Part shown: positions 16,766 to 25,126 of the stretch, piece after piece
Numbering within the stretch: position 1 is the first letter of the stretch
Layout of the letters: each line of letters begins with the position of its first letter
From: Streptomyces hygroscopicus subsp. hygroscopicus
Lineage (GTDB): Bacteria; Actinomycetota; Actinomycetes; Streptomycetales; Streptomycetaceae
Direction of reading: 5' to 3'
Assembly (NCBI RefSeq): GCF_001553455.1
Contig: NZ_BBOX01000212.1
Coordinates: 1 to 50,593 of the forward strand
Length of the DNA: 50,593 nt
The notes under the pieces: model-generated
What the model saw: the letters and a program-made list of their open reading frames with translations, nothing else
Databases searched by the model: none
Told to the model about the DNA's origin: nothing
Translations under genes and position numbers: made by a program

Positions 16766-19135
16766 TCAGGGTGCCCAGGGCGGTTCGATCGCCCAGGTGG
16801 TGTCCTCGGTGAAGGAGGCCGGGTTGTCCCAGGTGTGGCTGCCGCCCGACCGGGCCAGCCACAGCTCGGCGTTGATGTGCCGCAGGTACTGCCCGGGGTA
16901 GTTGGCGGCCGACAGCCGGACGCCCCCGCTGCCCCGGACCGGGCACCAGGTCGCGTCCTCCTTGTACCCGGTGGTGCTCTCGCCCGGCTCGCGCCGGACG
17001 CGGAAGTCGCGGTGGCGCAGGTACTCGCCCGGGTAGTTGCGGGACTCGAAGGAGTAGCAGAGCCGGTTCGCCAGCCCCGCCCTGACCGTCCAGGTGGCGT
17101 CCTTCTTCAGAAGATCGCCGCTGGCCGCGTTCACCACTTCGGTGAAGCCCAGCCCGTCGTAGTGGCGGATGTAGCGGTCGGTGTAGCCGGGGGTGGTCAC
17201 CCGGATCGACACCGCCTGCCCTACGGGCAGTTTCACCGTCGCGCCGACCGTCCGGGACGCCGCGATGAGCGCCTGGTTGCCCGCCCGGACCCGGGCCTGG
17301 TCGACCTTGACCACCTGGCGGTCGTAGGTCAGGAGCCCGTTGGCCTCGTTCTCGACATCGGTGATCTGTGTGTAGACGGCGGCCGACAGGCCGCCCGCGG
17401 GCATGGCGTTCTCCCGGATCCCGTCGAGCAGGCCGGCGAACCGGTTGTCGAGCGCGGACAGGCTCGGCTGGTCCTCGTAGCTGAACCCGCCGCCCGGATA
17501 CCACTCATGGCCGGGCACCCGGTAGCCCAGGCCGCCGTACTCCCCGAGCACCGAGGCGCGCACCGGCTCCGCCGGGGTGTTGCCGGGGCCGACGTAGTTG
17601 TGGTTGTCGACGACGTCGCCGTTGCCGCCGTCGTGCGCGGCGCAGCAGTTGACCCCGCTCATGTTGTCGACCAGGCGCGCGGGGTCGTACGCCTTGACCA
17701 TGTCCGCGATCCGGGCCTGGTCGTACTGTCCCCAGCCCTCGTTCTGATCGACCCACTGGATGAGCGAGGGCGAGCTGCGGTGCTGGTCGATGATGGCGCG
17801 GTACTCGGTCTCCCACTGGGCGCGGGCGGCGGTGTCCGGGGTCGTGGGGCTGTCCATGGAGGGCATGTCCTGCCACACCAGCAGTCCGAGCCGGTCCGCC
17901 CAGTAGAACCACCGCTGGGGCTCGACCTTGATGTGCTTGCGGACCATGTTGAAGCCCAGGTCCTTGTGTTGTTGCAGGTCGAACCTGAGGGCCTGGTCGG
18001 TGGGCGCGGTGTAGATGCCGTCCGGCCAGTAGCCCTGGTCCAGGGTCCCGGTCTGGAAGACGAACCGGCCGTTGAGCACCGGCCGCCGGACCCCGTCCAC
18101 GTCCTTCACCGCGATCGACCGCATACCGGTGTAGCTGCCGACCCGGTCGGCTCCGGTGCCGGCGGTCAGCTCGGCCGTGACGTCGTACAGGAACGGGTCC
18201 TCCGGCGTCCACAGGCGGGCGTTCGGCACCGGTACGGAGAACTCGGTGCCCACCGTGCCGGTGGCGCTGCCGACCGCCGTACCGCCGCTGGAGACGGTGA
18301 CCTTGACGCCCGCGCCGTCGGCTCCGGAGCCGCGCACGGTGACCCGCAGGGTGTTGTCCGCCAGGCGCGGCACCATGTCCAGGCGGGTGATGTGCGCGGG
18401 GGCGGTGGGCTCCAGCCAGACGGTCTGCCAGATCCCGGAGGAGGCGGTGTAGACGATGCTCCTGCCGGGGTGCGGGGTGACGTCCTGGACGCGCTGCTTG
18501 CCGATGGCCTGGCCGCCGGTCTCCGTGGGGTCGTACACGGAGACGACGACGGTGTTGGTGCCGCCGTTCAGCAGGGGGGTGATGTCGTACGAGAAGGCGT
18601 CGTAGCCGCCGCGGTGGACGGCGCCCGCCTGCTTGCCGTTGACCCAGACCGTGGTCTCCCAGTCGGAGGCGCCGAAGTTGAGCTGGACCCGGCGGCCGTT
18701 CCAGCCGGAGGGCACCGTGAAGGTGCGCTGGTACCAGAGCTTGTCGTTCTGGGTGATCGTGCGCCGGATGCCGGAGAGCGCGGACTCGGGGGCGAACGGC
18801 ACTCGGATCCGCTCGCCGAAGGTGGCCGGCTGTCCGGCGTCGCGGGAGGTGACCGCGAAGTCCCAGATGCCGTTGAGACCGGCCCAGTCGGGCCGGGTGA
18901 GCTGGGGGCGCGGATATTCCGGCAGCGGGTTGTCGACCGGGACCTGGTGCGTCCACGGGGTCGTCATCGGGGAGGGTTTGGGGTCCCAGGCCGGGGCGGC
19001 GTGGGAGGGGCCGGCGCCGGAGACGAGCAGGGCGGTGGCGGCCAACGCGGGGGCCACGGCGGCGGCCACGCGCCGCCGCCAGGTCCGTCTCGGGCGGAGA
19101 AGTGCGGGGAAGCGGAGGAACAAGTGTCTCAGCAC
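16766..19135 (-). CDS. Secreted GH2 glycosidase with C-terminal AbfB (CBM42) domain
   Basis: 789 residues from a GTG preceded by GGAG seven bases upstream; frames further upstream run into a repeat. A long basic signal peptide ends at GAGPSHA (about residue 46). The GH2 jelly roll (about 60-230) shows LWYQRTFTVPSGWNGRRVQL and WETTVWVNGKQAG. The TIM barrel has WVDQNEGWGQY (acid/base Glu) and LGEYGGLGYR (nucleophile Glu). The last ~140 residues form an AbfB/CBM42 beta-trefoil (RNYPGEYLRHRDF, then NYPGQYLRHINAE), which binds arabinofuranose-type side chains. The substrate may therefore be a furanose-decorated glycan; plain beta-galactosidase is the default family name. Confidence 0.87.
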   Translation of the reverse strand: MLRHLFLRFPALLRPRRTWRRRVAAAVAPALAATALLVSGAGPSHAAPAWDPKPSPMTTPWTHQVPVDNPLPEYPRPQLTRPDWAGLNGIWDFAVTSRDAGQPATFGERIRVPFAPESALSGIRRTITQNDKLWYQRTFTVPSGWNGRRVQLNFGASDWETTVWVNGKQAGAVHRGGYDAFSYDITPLLNGGTNTVVVSVYDPTETGGQAIGKQRVQDVTPHPGRSIVYTASSGIWQTVWLEPTAPAHITRLDMVPRLADNTLRVTVRGSGADGAGVKVTVSSGGTAVGSATGTVGTEFSVPVPNARLWTPEDPFLYDVTAELTAGTGADRVGSYTGMRSIAVKDVDGVRRPVLNGRFVFQTGTLDQGYWPDGIYTAPTDQALRFDLQQHKDLGFNMVRKHIKVEPQRWFYWADRLGLLVWQDMPSMDSPTTPDTAARAQWETEYRAIIDQHRSSPSLIQWVDQNEGWGQYDQARIADMVKAYDPARLVDNMSGVNCCAAHDGGNGDVVDNHNYVGPGNTPAEPVRASVLGEYGGLGYRVPGHEWYPGGGFSYEDQPSLSALDNRFAGLLDGIRENAMPAGGLSAAVYTQITDVENEANGLLTYDRQVVKVDQARVRAGNQALIAASRTVGATVKLPVGQAVSIRVTTPGYTDRYIRHYDGLGFTEVVNAASGDLLKKDATWTVRAGLANRLCYSFESRNYPGEYLRHRDFRVRREPGESTTGYKEDATWCPVRGSGGVRLSAANYPGQYLRHINAELWLARSGGSHTWDNPASFTEDTTWAIEPPWAP

Positions 19136-19274
19136 GCTGCTGCTCCATGGTCCGGTTGGCGCCGCCGCCCGGAGAACGGCGGAACTTCCACAGGGAACAC
19201 TTGCTGCACGAATACCAGAACACTCGCGTCCGGGTTTGTCCATACCGTGGGACAACGTTGTCGGTCAGGCTGGT

Positions 19275-19323
19275 CCCGATGCCCGATGCCCGATGCCCGA
19301 TGCCCGATGCCCGATGCCCGATG
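19275..19323. repeat. 7-bp tandem array (CCCGATG x 7)
   Basis: Seven perfect CCCGATG copies, followed by CCGGACCGGGCATCGGG, whose end is complementary to the repeat unit and can form a hairpin with the last copy (19317-19340). The array lies 3' of the 153-residue hypothetical gene and 5' of the GH2 gene. Confidence 0.95.
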
Positions 19324-19396
19324 CCGGACCGGGCATCGGGCGCAGCGTCGGCCTACGGGGCCGACGCCGGAGCGTTCCGCCCCGTGGGGCGGCGGT

Positions 19397-19858
19397 TCAC
19401 AGCGCTCGGGTCGGCCCGGTGGCGTCCCCCGGTGACCAGCGGGGCCGGATGCCCGCGATATGACAGGTCATGAAGTACAGCGGGATCGGCGGCGTGTACG
19501 GCGAGTCGTCCTGGGGGTGGTGGACCAGGCGGGGCTGGCGGGAGCGTACGGCGCGCGCCGCGCTCCGGCCGGTCACATAGGCGCCCACCGCATAGCTGGT
19601 GAACGGCGGCCAGGCCACGTCGATATGCGATCCGGAGGGCACGATCCACCACCACTGCCGGTCGTCGGCGAAGACGCAGCCGATGCGGGGCAGACAGCGC
19701 ATGACCCGCCGTCCGATGTCCGCCGGCATCCCCACCGCGTCGTATCCCAGCCTGGCGGGCAGCCCGTCCGGTAGGCGGAGGCGTCCGCGATGGCTCCGTC
19801 GGACGCCCCTTGTGCGGGGTGACGGCGTGTCAGGTGCGCCACCATGCTGTCGGTCCAT
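19397..19858 (-). CDS. Conserved actinobacterial hypothetical protein
   Basis: 153 residues. The central part (LGYDAVGMPADIGRRVMRCL, then ADDRQWWWIVPSGSHIDVAWP, then PYTPPIPLYFMTCHIAG) looks like a conserved Streptomyces protein often found beside RsbW-like ATPase and DUF5753 genes; I know no function. No signal peptide or membrane segment is evident. The ATG lies three bases after the stop of the upstream ATPase gene, so the two are likely co-translated. The N-terminal ~35 residues are basic and less convincing, and a later start is possible. Confidence 0.65.
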   Translation of the reverse strand: MDRQHGGAPDTPSPRTRGVRRSHRGRLRLPDGLPARLGYDAVGMPADIGRRVMRCLPRIGCVFADDRQWWWIVPSGSHIDVAWPPFTSYAVGAYVTGRSAARAVRSRQPRLVHHPQDDSPYTPPIPLYFMTCHIAGIRPRWSPGDATGPTRAL

Positions 19859-19861
19859 GAT

Positions 19862-20323
19862 TCAGCGGCACTCTTCCGTCCGCGACGGCAGTTCGGCCCA
19901 TACGGTCCGCCCCCGCCCGTGCGGGGCGTCCTCGACCCCCCAGGCGCTGCTCACCGCGCCGACCAGGAGAAGCCCTCGTCCGCCGTGCTCGTCGGGGGCC
20001 GGGGTGCGCGGCGCGGGAACGGTGCCGGTCCGCATCTGGTCCTCGACCTCGATGCGCAGATGCCCCGCCTCGGCGCGCAGCCGGCACTCCAGGTGGTCGC
20101 TGAAGGTGTGGGCGATCACGTTGGTGACCAGCTCGGAGACGACGAGGAGCGCGTCGTCGCACACCGGGGCAGCCACCCCCCAGGCCCGCAGCCGCTCCCG
20201 CGCGGCCGTGCGCACCGCGCCCACCGAGGAGGCGATGGCCGGAAGCCTCAAGACCCATGCCGGGTGCGTGTTCTGTTCCCGGGGCGCCCGAGGGGGCGCC
20301 GGGGGAAGGGCGAGGGGAGCCAC
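19862..20323 (-). CDS. RsbW/SpoIIAB-like ATP-binding regulatory protein
   Basis: 153 residues, an HATPase_c_2 single-domain protein. The N-box is SELVTNVIAHT; DEHGGRGLLLVGAVSSAWGV is the G-box end. Such proteins bind ATP and act as anti-sigma factor kinases or as partners of DUF5753/DUF397 regulators in Streptomyces. GTG at 20323 has GAAAGG upstream; the frame is open to 20494 but the added residues are compositionally odd. It is divergent from the DUF5753 regulator gene and shares a promoter gap with it, so the pair probably works together. Confidence 0.82.
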   Translation of the reverse strand: MAPLALPPAPPRAPREQNTHPAWVLRLPAIASSVGAVRTAARERLRAWGVAAPVCDDALLVVSELVTNVIAHTFSDHLECRLRAEAGHLRIEVEDQMRTGTVPAPRTPAPDEHGGRGLLLVGAVSSAWGVEDAPHGRGRTVWAELPSRTEECR

Positions 20324-20662
20324 GAGCGGTCGCCTTTCGTCTGCCTTCGCACCATGAACCGTGCCGCTCTCGCGCTGCGCAGTGCCTACGGACGTACCCA
20401 CGCAAGCGTTCCCACCGTGATCGGACGGTGTGACCACTGTGACAGCTGCAATGAGCGAGTTGCAAGCGGTAAGTTGAAATTTGCAAGTTGCCATCGGAGG
20501 AGTAGGGCACTCAGGCGGGCCGGTGACCGGAGGCGAGATCGCCGATACGACCAGTTCGCCCGGTTACGGCGTGGCGGCCGGTGCCGGACGGCGGCCGTGC
20601 GGGAGGCGGACCGGCGGCCGTGACAGACTGCAACCGTGAAGTCCGGTTCGGGGAGGCGCAGC
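20324..20662. promoter_or_regulatory. Divergent promoter region with TTGCAAG direct repeats
   Basis: This 339-bp gap between the RsbW-like and DUF5753 genes contains two TTGCAAG copies (20460-20466 and 20481-20487) exactly 21 bp apart, two helical turns, in a locally AT-rich stretch. They could be binding sites for the DUF5753 regulator. No gene was found in the gap. Confidence 0.5.
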
Positions 20663-21538
20663 GTGGCAGCGGAAACCGCATGGGGCGGTGCTCCCTCTGT
20701 CCTCCGCATGATCCTGGGCAGGCAGTTGGAGGAGCTGCGCACGCGCGCCGGGCTGACGTACGACCAGGCGGGCGCGGCCATCGGGGTCAGCCACTCCACG
20801 ATCCGCAGGATGGAAGCCGCCAAAGTGGCCCGGCTCAGGCTCGCGGACGTGGAGAAGCTGCTGCGGACGTACGGCGTCACCGACCAGCGCGAGCTGGACA
20901 CCTTTCTGACCTCGGTCCGTGAGGCCAACCAGCGCGGCTGGTGGCACGCCTACCGCGATGTGGTGCCGGACTGGTTCGCCGCGTATCTGAGCCTGGAACA
21001 GGCGGCGTTCCAGATCCGGGCCTATGAGGGCCAGTTCGTCCACGGGCTGCTGCAGACGGAGGACTACGCCCGTGCGCTGCTCAGCGCCGCCCACCCGCAT
21101 GCTCCGGCGGAGGCCACCGAGCGCCGGCTCGGCTTACGGATGCGGCGTCAGGAACTGCTGTCCCGACAGGCCCCTCCGCGTCTGTGGGTGGTGATGGACG
21201 AGACCGTGCTGCGGTGGCCGGTCGGCGGGCCGGCCGTGATGCGCGCCCAGATCGACCACTTGATCGAGGCCAGCGCGCTTCCCCATGTCACCTTGCAGAT
21301 CATGCCGTTCAGCAGCGGCCCGCACCCGGCCATGAACGCCGGCGCGTTCCACGTCTTCCGGTTCAAGGCGTCGGAACTGCCCGACATCGTCTACCTCAGC
21401 GCCCTGGTCGGGGGCGTGTACCTGAACAAGGAGGAGGACGTGATGGCGCACCGCGAGGCCCTGGACCGGTTGGGCGCCCAGGCGGTGCCCGCCCGGAAGA
21501 CCGAGGCCGTCCTCGGCGAGATCCGCAAGGAGATCTGA
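20663..21538 (+). CDS. XRE-family regulator with DUF5753 domain, contains a TTA codon
   Basis: 291 residues. The N-terminal HTH is GRQLEELRTRAGLTYDQAGA, then IGVSHSTIRRMEAAKV (about residues 18-55). The DUF5753 domain (about 95-285) starts AYLSLEQAAFQIRAYEGQFV, then HGLLQTEDYAR, and includes HVTLQIMPFSSGPHPAMNAG. The GTG at 20663 has GGGAGG six bases before it; a GTG at 20636 is possible. Leu158 is encoded by TTA (21134-21136), the codon read by the bldA tRNA, so translation may be limited to late growth. These WhiJ-like regulators usually have a DUF397 partner gene next door; none is present here. Confidence 0.9.
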   Translation: MAAETAWGGAPSVLRMILGRQLEELRTRAGLTYDQAGAAIGVSHSTIRRMEAAKVARLRLADVEKLLRTYGVTDQRELDTFLTSVREANQRGWWHAYRDVVPDWFAAYLSLEQAAFQIRAYEGQFVHGLLQTEDYARALLSAAHPHAPAEATERRLGLRMRRQELLSRQAPPRLWVVMDETVLRWPVGGPAVMRAQIDHLIEASALPHVTLQIMPFSSGPHPAMNAGAFHVFRFKASELPDIVYLSALVGGVYLNKEEDVMAHREALDRLGAQAVPARKTEAVLGEIRKEI

Positions 21539-21729
21539 GATGACCCGGTTTCCGGCGGGTGCGGAGGCGGGCGGCGCCGACGTCCTGGCGCTCACCCCAC
21601 CGGTCGGGGCCCGGCACCCCGGCACCGCATCCGTCCGGTGCCAGAAGACCGCGCGGTCCCCTGGTACCGGGCCAGCCACACCGACAGTGAACGACGAGCC
21701 AGTGGGACGACCCCATGGGAGGGGACGCG

Positions 21730-22545
21730 TTGAGCGAGAACGGATGGTCGGCCGACCGTATCGACACCGAAAGCGCGCATTCGGCACGTATCTACGACTA
21801 CATCCTCGGCGGCAAGGACTACTACCCGGCCGACAAGGAAGCGGGCATCGCCATGTCCCGGGAGTGGCCCGCGCTGCCGATCCACATGCGGGCCAACCGC
21901 GACTTCATGAACCGGGCCGTGCGGTACCTGGCCGAGGAGGCGGGGATCCGGCAGTTCCTCGACATCGGGACCGGGATCCCGACATCGCCCAACCTGCACG
22001 AGATCGCCCAGGCGGTCGCCCCCGACTCCCGGGTCGTCTACGTGGACAACGACCCCATCGTCCTCACCCTCTCCCAGGGGCTGCTCGCCAGCACCCCCGA
22101 AGGCAGGACCGCCTACGTCGAGGCGGACATGTGCCGGCCCGCCACCATCCTCGACGCCCCGGAACTGCGCGAGACCCTCGACCTCGGCCGGCCCGTCGCG
22201 CTGACCGTGATCGCCATCGTGCACTTCGTGCTGGACAAGGACGACGCCTACGGGATCGTCAACCGCCTCCTGGAGCCGCTGCCCTCGGGGAGCTATCTGG
22301 CGATGTCCATCGGCACCGCCGACTTCGCGCCGGACGAGGTGGCCCGGGTGGCGCGCGAGTACGCGGCGCGCGACATGCCCATGCGGCTGCGCACCGAGGC
22401 GGAGGCCGCGCGGTTCTTCGACGGCCTGGACCTGGTCGAGCCCGGCCTCACCCAGGTCCACAAGTGGCGCCCGGACGGCACCACCACCGAGACGATCAAG
22501 GACGAGGACATCGCCATGTACGGGGCGGTCGCCCGAAAGCCCTGA
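21730..22545 (+). CDS. DUF574 SAM-dependent methyltransferase
   Basis: 271 residues from a TTG with GGGAGGGG five bases upstream; an ATG at 21715 would add five residues. The family start ADRIDTESAHSARIYDYILG, then GKDYYPADKEAG, is clear, followed by the SAM-binding glycine loop FLDIGTGIPTSPNLHE and acidic VVYVDNDPIV. The fold is the Methyltransf_19 (SAV2177-like) type, abundant in Streptomyces with unknown substrates. The final VHKWRPDGTTTETI segment is also typical. It lies 191 bp after the DUF5753 regulator; that gap shows nothing recognisable. Confidence 0.88.
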   Translation: MSENGWSADRIDTESAHSARIYDYILGGKDYYPADKEAGIAMSREWPALPIHMRANRDFMNRAVRYLAEEAGIRQFLDIGTGIPTSPNLHEIAQAVAPDSRVVYVDNDPIVLTLSQGLLASTPEGRTAYVEADMCRPATILDAPELRETLDLGRPVALTVIAIVHFVLDKDDAYGIVNRLLEPLPSGSYLAMSIGTADFAPDEVARVAREYAARDMPMRLRTEAEAARFFDGLDLVEPGLTQVHKWRPDGTTTETIKDEDIAMYGAVARKP

Positions 22546-22576
22546 CGGCACACCGCACGGTGGCCCGGCCGGGGGA

Positions 22577-22672
22577 CGCCCCGGCCGTCCGCCGTCTGGG
22601 GAGACCCCGGCCGTCCGCCGTCCGGGGAGGATCGGCCGTCCGCCGTCCGGGGAGACCCCGGCCGTGCGCCGC
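22577..22672. repeat. 26-bp tandem array between convergent genes
   Basis: About three and a half units with the core CCCCGGCCGTCCGCCGTCCG GGGAGA. The array fills the space from 32 bp after the methyltransferase stop up to the stop codon of the response regulator on the other strand. Confidence 0.85.
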
Positions 22673-23364
22673 TACGACCGCCAGCTGTAGCGGCGCTCCG
22701 GGCGGCCGGTGGTGCCGTAGCGCAGGGAGACCTCGGCGTTGCCGGTGGCGTGGAAGTACTCCAGGTAGCGGCGGGCGCTGACCCGGGAGATGCCGGTGGC
22801 GGTGGCCGCCTCGGCGGCGGAGAGGGTGCCGTCGGTCCCGCGGAGGGCGCGTTCGACGAGCCGGGCGGTCTCCACGCTCATGCCCTTCGGGAGACCGCTG
22901 CCGGCCGGGGGCGCGAACGCCCCGGCCAGGACGCGGTCCACGTCCGCCTGGCCCCGGACGACCGTGGTGAGCAGCCGCCCGCGCTGGGTCGCATACCGTT
23001 CCAGGCGGGGTTGCAGGTCCTCGTAGTCGAAGGGTTTGAGGAGGTAGTCCACCACGCCCTGGCGGACGGCGCCGCGCACCGCGTCCGCCTCCCGGGCCGC
23101 GGTGATCACCATGACGTCGCAGTCGTGCCCGGCGGTGCGCAGCCGGGGGATGACGTCCAGGCCGAAGAGGTCCGGGAGATAGAGGTCGAGCAGGACCAGA
23201 TCGGGGCGGAGGGCGTCGACCGCCTCGATCGCCTGTTCGCCGGTGTGGGCGGTGCCCACGACGCGGAACGGTTCGACCCGTTCGACGAAGGTGCGGTGGA
23301 CACGGGCCACCATGAAGTCGTCGTCCACGACGAGCACATCGATCGTGCCGGCCGACTCGGTCAT
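22672..23364 (-). CDS. Response regulator, CitB/DcuR type
   Basis: 230 residues. The receiver domain has the acidic pocket VLVVDDDFMVARVH, the phospho-acceptor Asp in DLVLLDLYLPDLFG and the conserved Lys in LLKPFDYEDL. The C-terminal part (about 170-230) is the DNA-binding region (LSAAEAATATGISRVSARRY). It is the partner of the sensor kinase just upstream; the two overlap as ATGA (23361-23364). It likely activates the divergent TctC/GntP genes when a carboxylate or sugar acid is sensed. Confidence 0.93.
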   Translation of the reverse strand: MTESAGTIDVLVVDDDFMVARVHRTFVERVEPFRVVGTAHTGEQAIEAVDALRPDLVLLDLYLPDLFGLDVIPRLRTAGHDCDVMVITAAREADAVRGAVRQGVVDYLLKPFDYEDLQPRLERYATQRGRLLTTVVRGQADVDRVLAGAFAPPAGSGLPKGMSVETARLVERALRGTDGTLSAAEAATATGISRVSARRYLEYFHATGNAEVSLRYGTTGRPERRYSWRS

Positions 23365-25028
23365 CGGGGCGCTCCTTCCGCCACCGCGCCGGCGGGGTGG
23401 CTGACGGACATGCGGGCGCTGAACATCGCGCCCTGGGGGGTGTTGGTCACCGCGATCTCACCGCCGCGGCGCTCGCAGACCAGCCGGGTGAGGGCGAGCC
23501 CGATGCCGCGCTCGCCCTCCCGGGCGGCCTTGGTGGTGAAGCCGTGGGCGAAGACCTCCTGGGCGAGTTCGGGGGCCACACCGGGGCCGGAGTCCCGCAC
23601 CACGATCTCCACACTGGCGTTGTCCCGGCGCAGCTCGACCTCCACCCACGGCTCCTCGCCGGCGCGGTCGCGGTCGCCGTCGCCGTGTTCGGACGTGGCG
23701 GCGTCGATGGCGTTGTCGACCAGGTTGCCGACCACGGTCGCCACATCGGCGGCGTCCTCGGGGGTCAGCCGGTCGAGCGCGGTGCGGTCCGAGAGGCGCA
23801 GGGCCACCTTCCGCTCGGCGGCCTGGGACGCCTTGGCCATCAGCAGCGCGGCGACGGCGGTGTCCCGGACCCGGCGGCCGATGGACATGTCGAGCGACTG
23901 GCGGCGCTGGTTCAGCGCCCGGATGTAGCGCACCACTTCCTCCTGCTCGCCGATCTGGATCAGCCCGGAGATGGTGTGCAGCTGGTTGGCGAACTCGTGG
24001 GTCTGTGCGCGCAGCAGCTCGGAGGTGCTGCGGAAGGAGCCGATCTCGCGCTCCAGCCGCGCCAGCTCGGTGCGGTCCCGCAGGGTGGTGACGGAGCCGA
24101 GCGGCCGTCCGTCCTTGACGACGGTCATCCGGTTCATCACCAGGACGCGGCCGTGCCGGACCACGACCTCGTCCTTCGGATCCGCCGACTCCCCGCGCGC
24201 ACCGGCCAGCACATCCAGCAGCCGTCCCTCGATGCCGAGCTCGGCCAGGTCCCGGCCCACGCAGTCCTCCGGCAGGTCCAGCAGCCGCCTGCCCACATCG
24301 TTGACGAGGGTCACCCGGTGCTGCGGGTCGAGGGCCACGACGCCCTCGGCGATGCCGTACAGCATCGCCTCACGGTGCTCGGCCAGCCCGGTGATCTCCC
24401 GCGGCTCCAGGCCGAGGGTCTGCCGCTTGACGCGCCGGGCGAGCAGCCAGGAGCCGACGACGCCGAGCGCGCTGGCGACGCCGAGGTAGACGGGCAGGTA
24501 CGAGGAGGCCCCGCTCAGCCGCTGCCACACGGTGGGAGACGCCTCGCCGACCATGACGGTGCCCAGGTTCCGGCCCAGGTCCTTCCCGGTGGCGCCGAGG
24601 ACCGGCACTTGGGCCACCAGCTCCCGGCTGCCGTCCCAGTCCAGCGTGCCCGACCAGCCGCGGCCCTCGGCGACCCCCTTGCGCAGCGGCAGCCGGTCGC
24701 CGAGCACCGTGGGATTGGTGGAGCTGACCACGCGCCCCTCGCGGTCGGCCACCGTCACGGACGTCACCCGCGACTGCACCCGGGTGGAATACACCAGCGG
24801 GGCCAGCGCCTCGGCCGGCGAGGGGCCCACCAGCCGGCTGCGCACCAGCGGCTGGGCGGCCAGTTGCTCGGCGAGCGCGCCGACCCGGCGGCCCTCCACC
24901 CGGTTGAAGGTGGCCGCCGACTGCGCGAGCGACACCGCGGCGACCGCCATCAGCACCACCACGACGATGGCGAGCTGGAGGACCAGCATCTCGCCCGCGA
25001 GCGTTTGGCGACGGAACGCGGCGACCAC
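23361..25028 (-). CDS. Sensor histidine kinase, CitA/DcuS type
   Basis: 555 residues. Layout: short basic N-terminus, TM1 (about 13-35), an extracytoplasmic PAS/Cache-like sensor domain (about 36-165), TM2 (YLPVYLGVASALGVVGSWLL), a cytoplasmic PAS (AMLYGIAEGVVALDPQHRVT), the phospho-acceptor His in RAQTHEFANQLHTISGLI, and the ATPase with NLVDNAIDAA, DSGPGV and GERGIGLALTRLV. The GTG at 25028 gives the expected short N-terminus, 12 bases after AGGAGAG; GTG at 25055 is an alternative. Family members sense di- or tricarboxylates. It is divergent from a TctC-like gene, which could deliver the ligand. Confidence 0.92.
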   Translation of the reverse strand: MVAAFRRQTLAGEMLVLQLAIVVVVLMAVAAVSLAQSAATFNRVEGRRVGALAEQLAAQPLVRSRLVGPSPAEALAPLVYSTRVQSRVTSVTVADREGRVVSSTNPTVLGDRLPLRKGVAEGRGWSGTLDWDGSRELVAQVPVLGATGKDLGRNLGTVMVGEASPTVWQRLSGASSYLPVYLGVASALGVVGSWLLARRVKRQTLGLEPREITGLAEHREAMLYGIAEGVVALDPQHRVTLVNDVGRRLLDLPEDCVGRDLAELGIEGRLLDVLAGARGESADPKDEVVVRHGRVLVMNRMTVVKDGRPLGSVTTLRDRTELARLEREIGSFRSTSELLRAQTHEFANQLHTISGLIQIGEQEEVVRYIRALNQRRQSLDMSIGRRVRDTAVAALLMAKASQAAERKVALRLSDRTALDRLTPEDAADVATVVGNLVDNAIDAATSEHGDGDRDRAGEEPWVEVELRRDNASVEIVVRDSGPGVAPELAQEVFAHGFTTKAAREGERGIGLALTRLVCERRGGEIAVTNTPQGAMFSARMSVSHPAGAVAEGAPR

Positions 25029-25126
25029 AATGAACTCAATCTCTCCTGCTGACACAACCTGGGCGTGTCTTCCGCCAGGCCGCACAATCATGGCGTCCGC
25101 CGAGTGGGAAGCGAAAGGGAGGTGCC

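Noticed and set aside
16661..19435. Very long plus-strand open frame (over 900 codons) opposite the GH2 gene
   Set aside because: It is the antisense of a clear GH2 enzyme with signal peptide and catalytic motifs; long shadow frames are normal at this G+C.
21540..22781. Large plus-strand frame overlapping the DUF574 methyltransferase
   Set aside because: Arg/Pro/Gly-rich out-of-frame reading of the methyltransferase and the 26-bp array; it gives no DUF397-like protein either.
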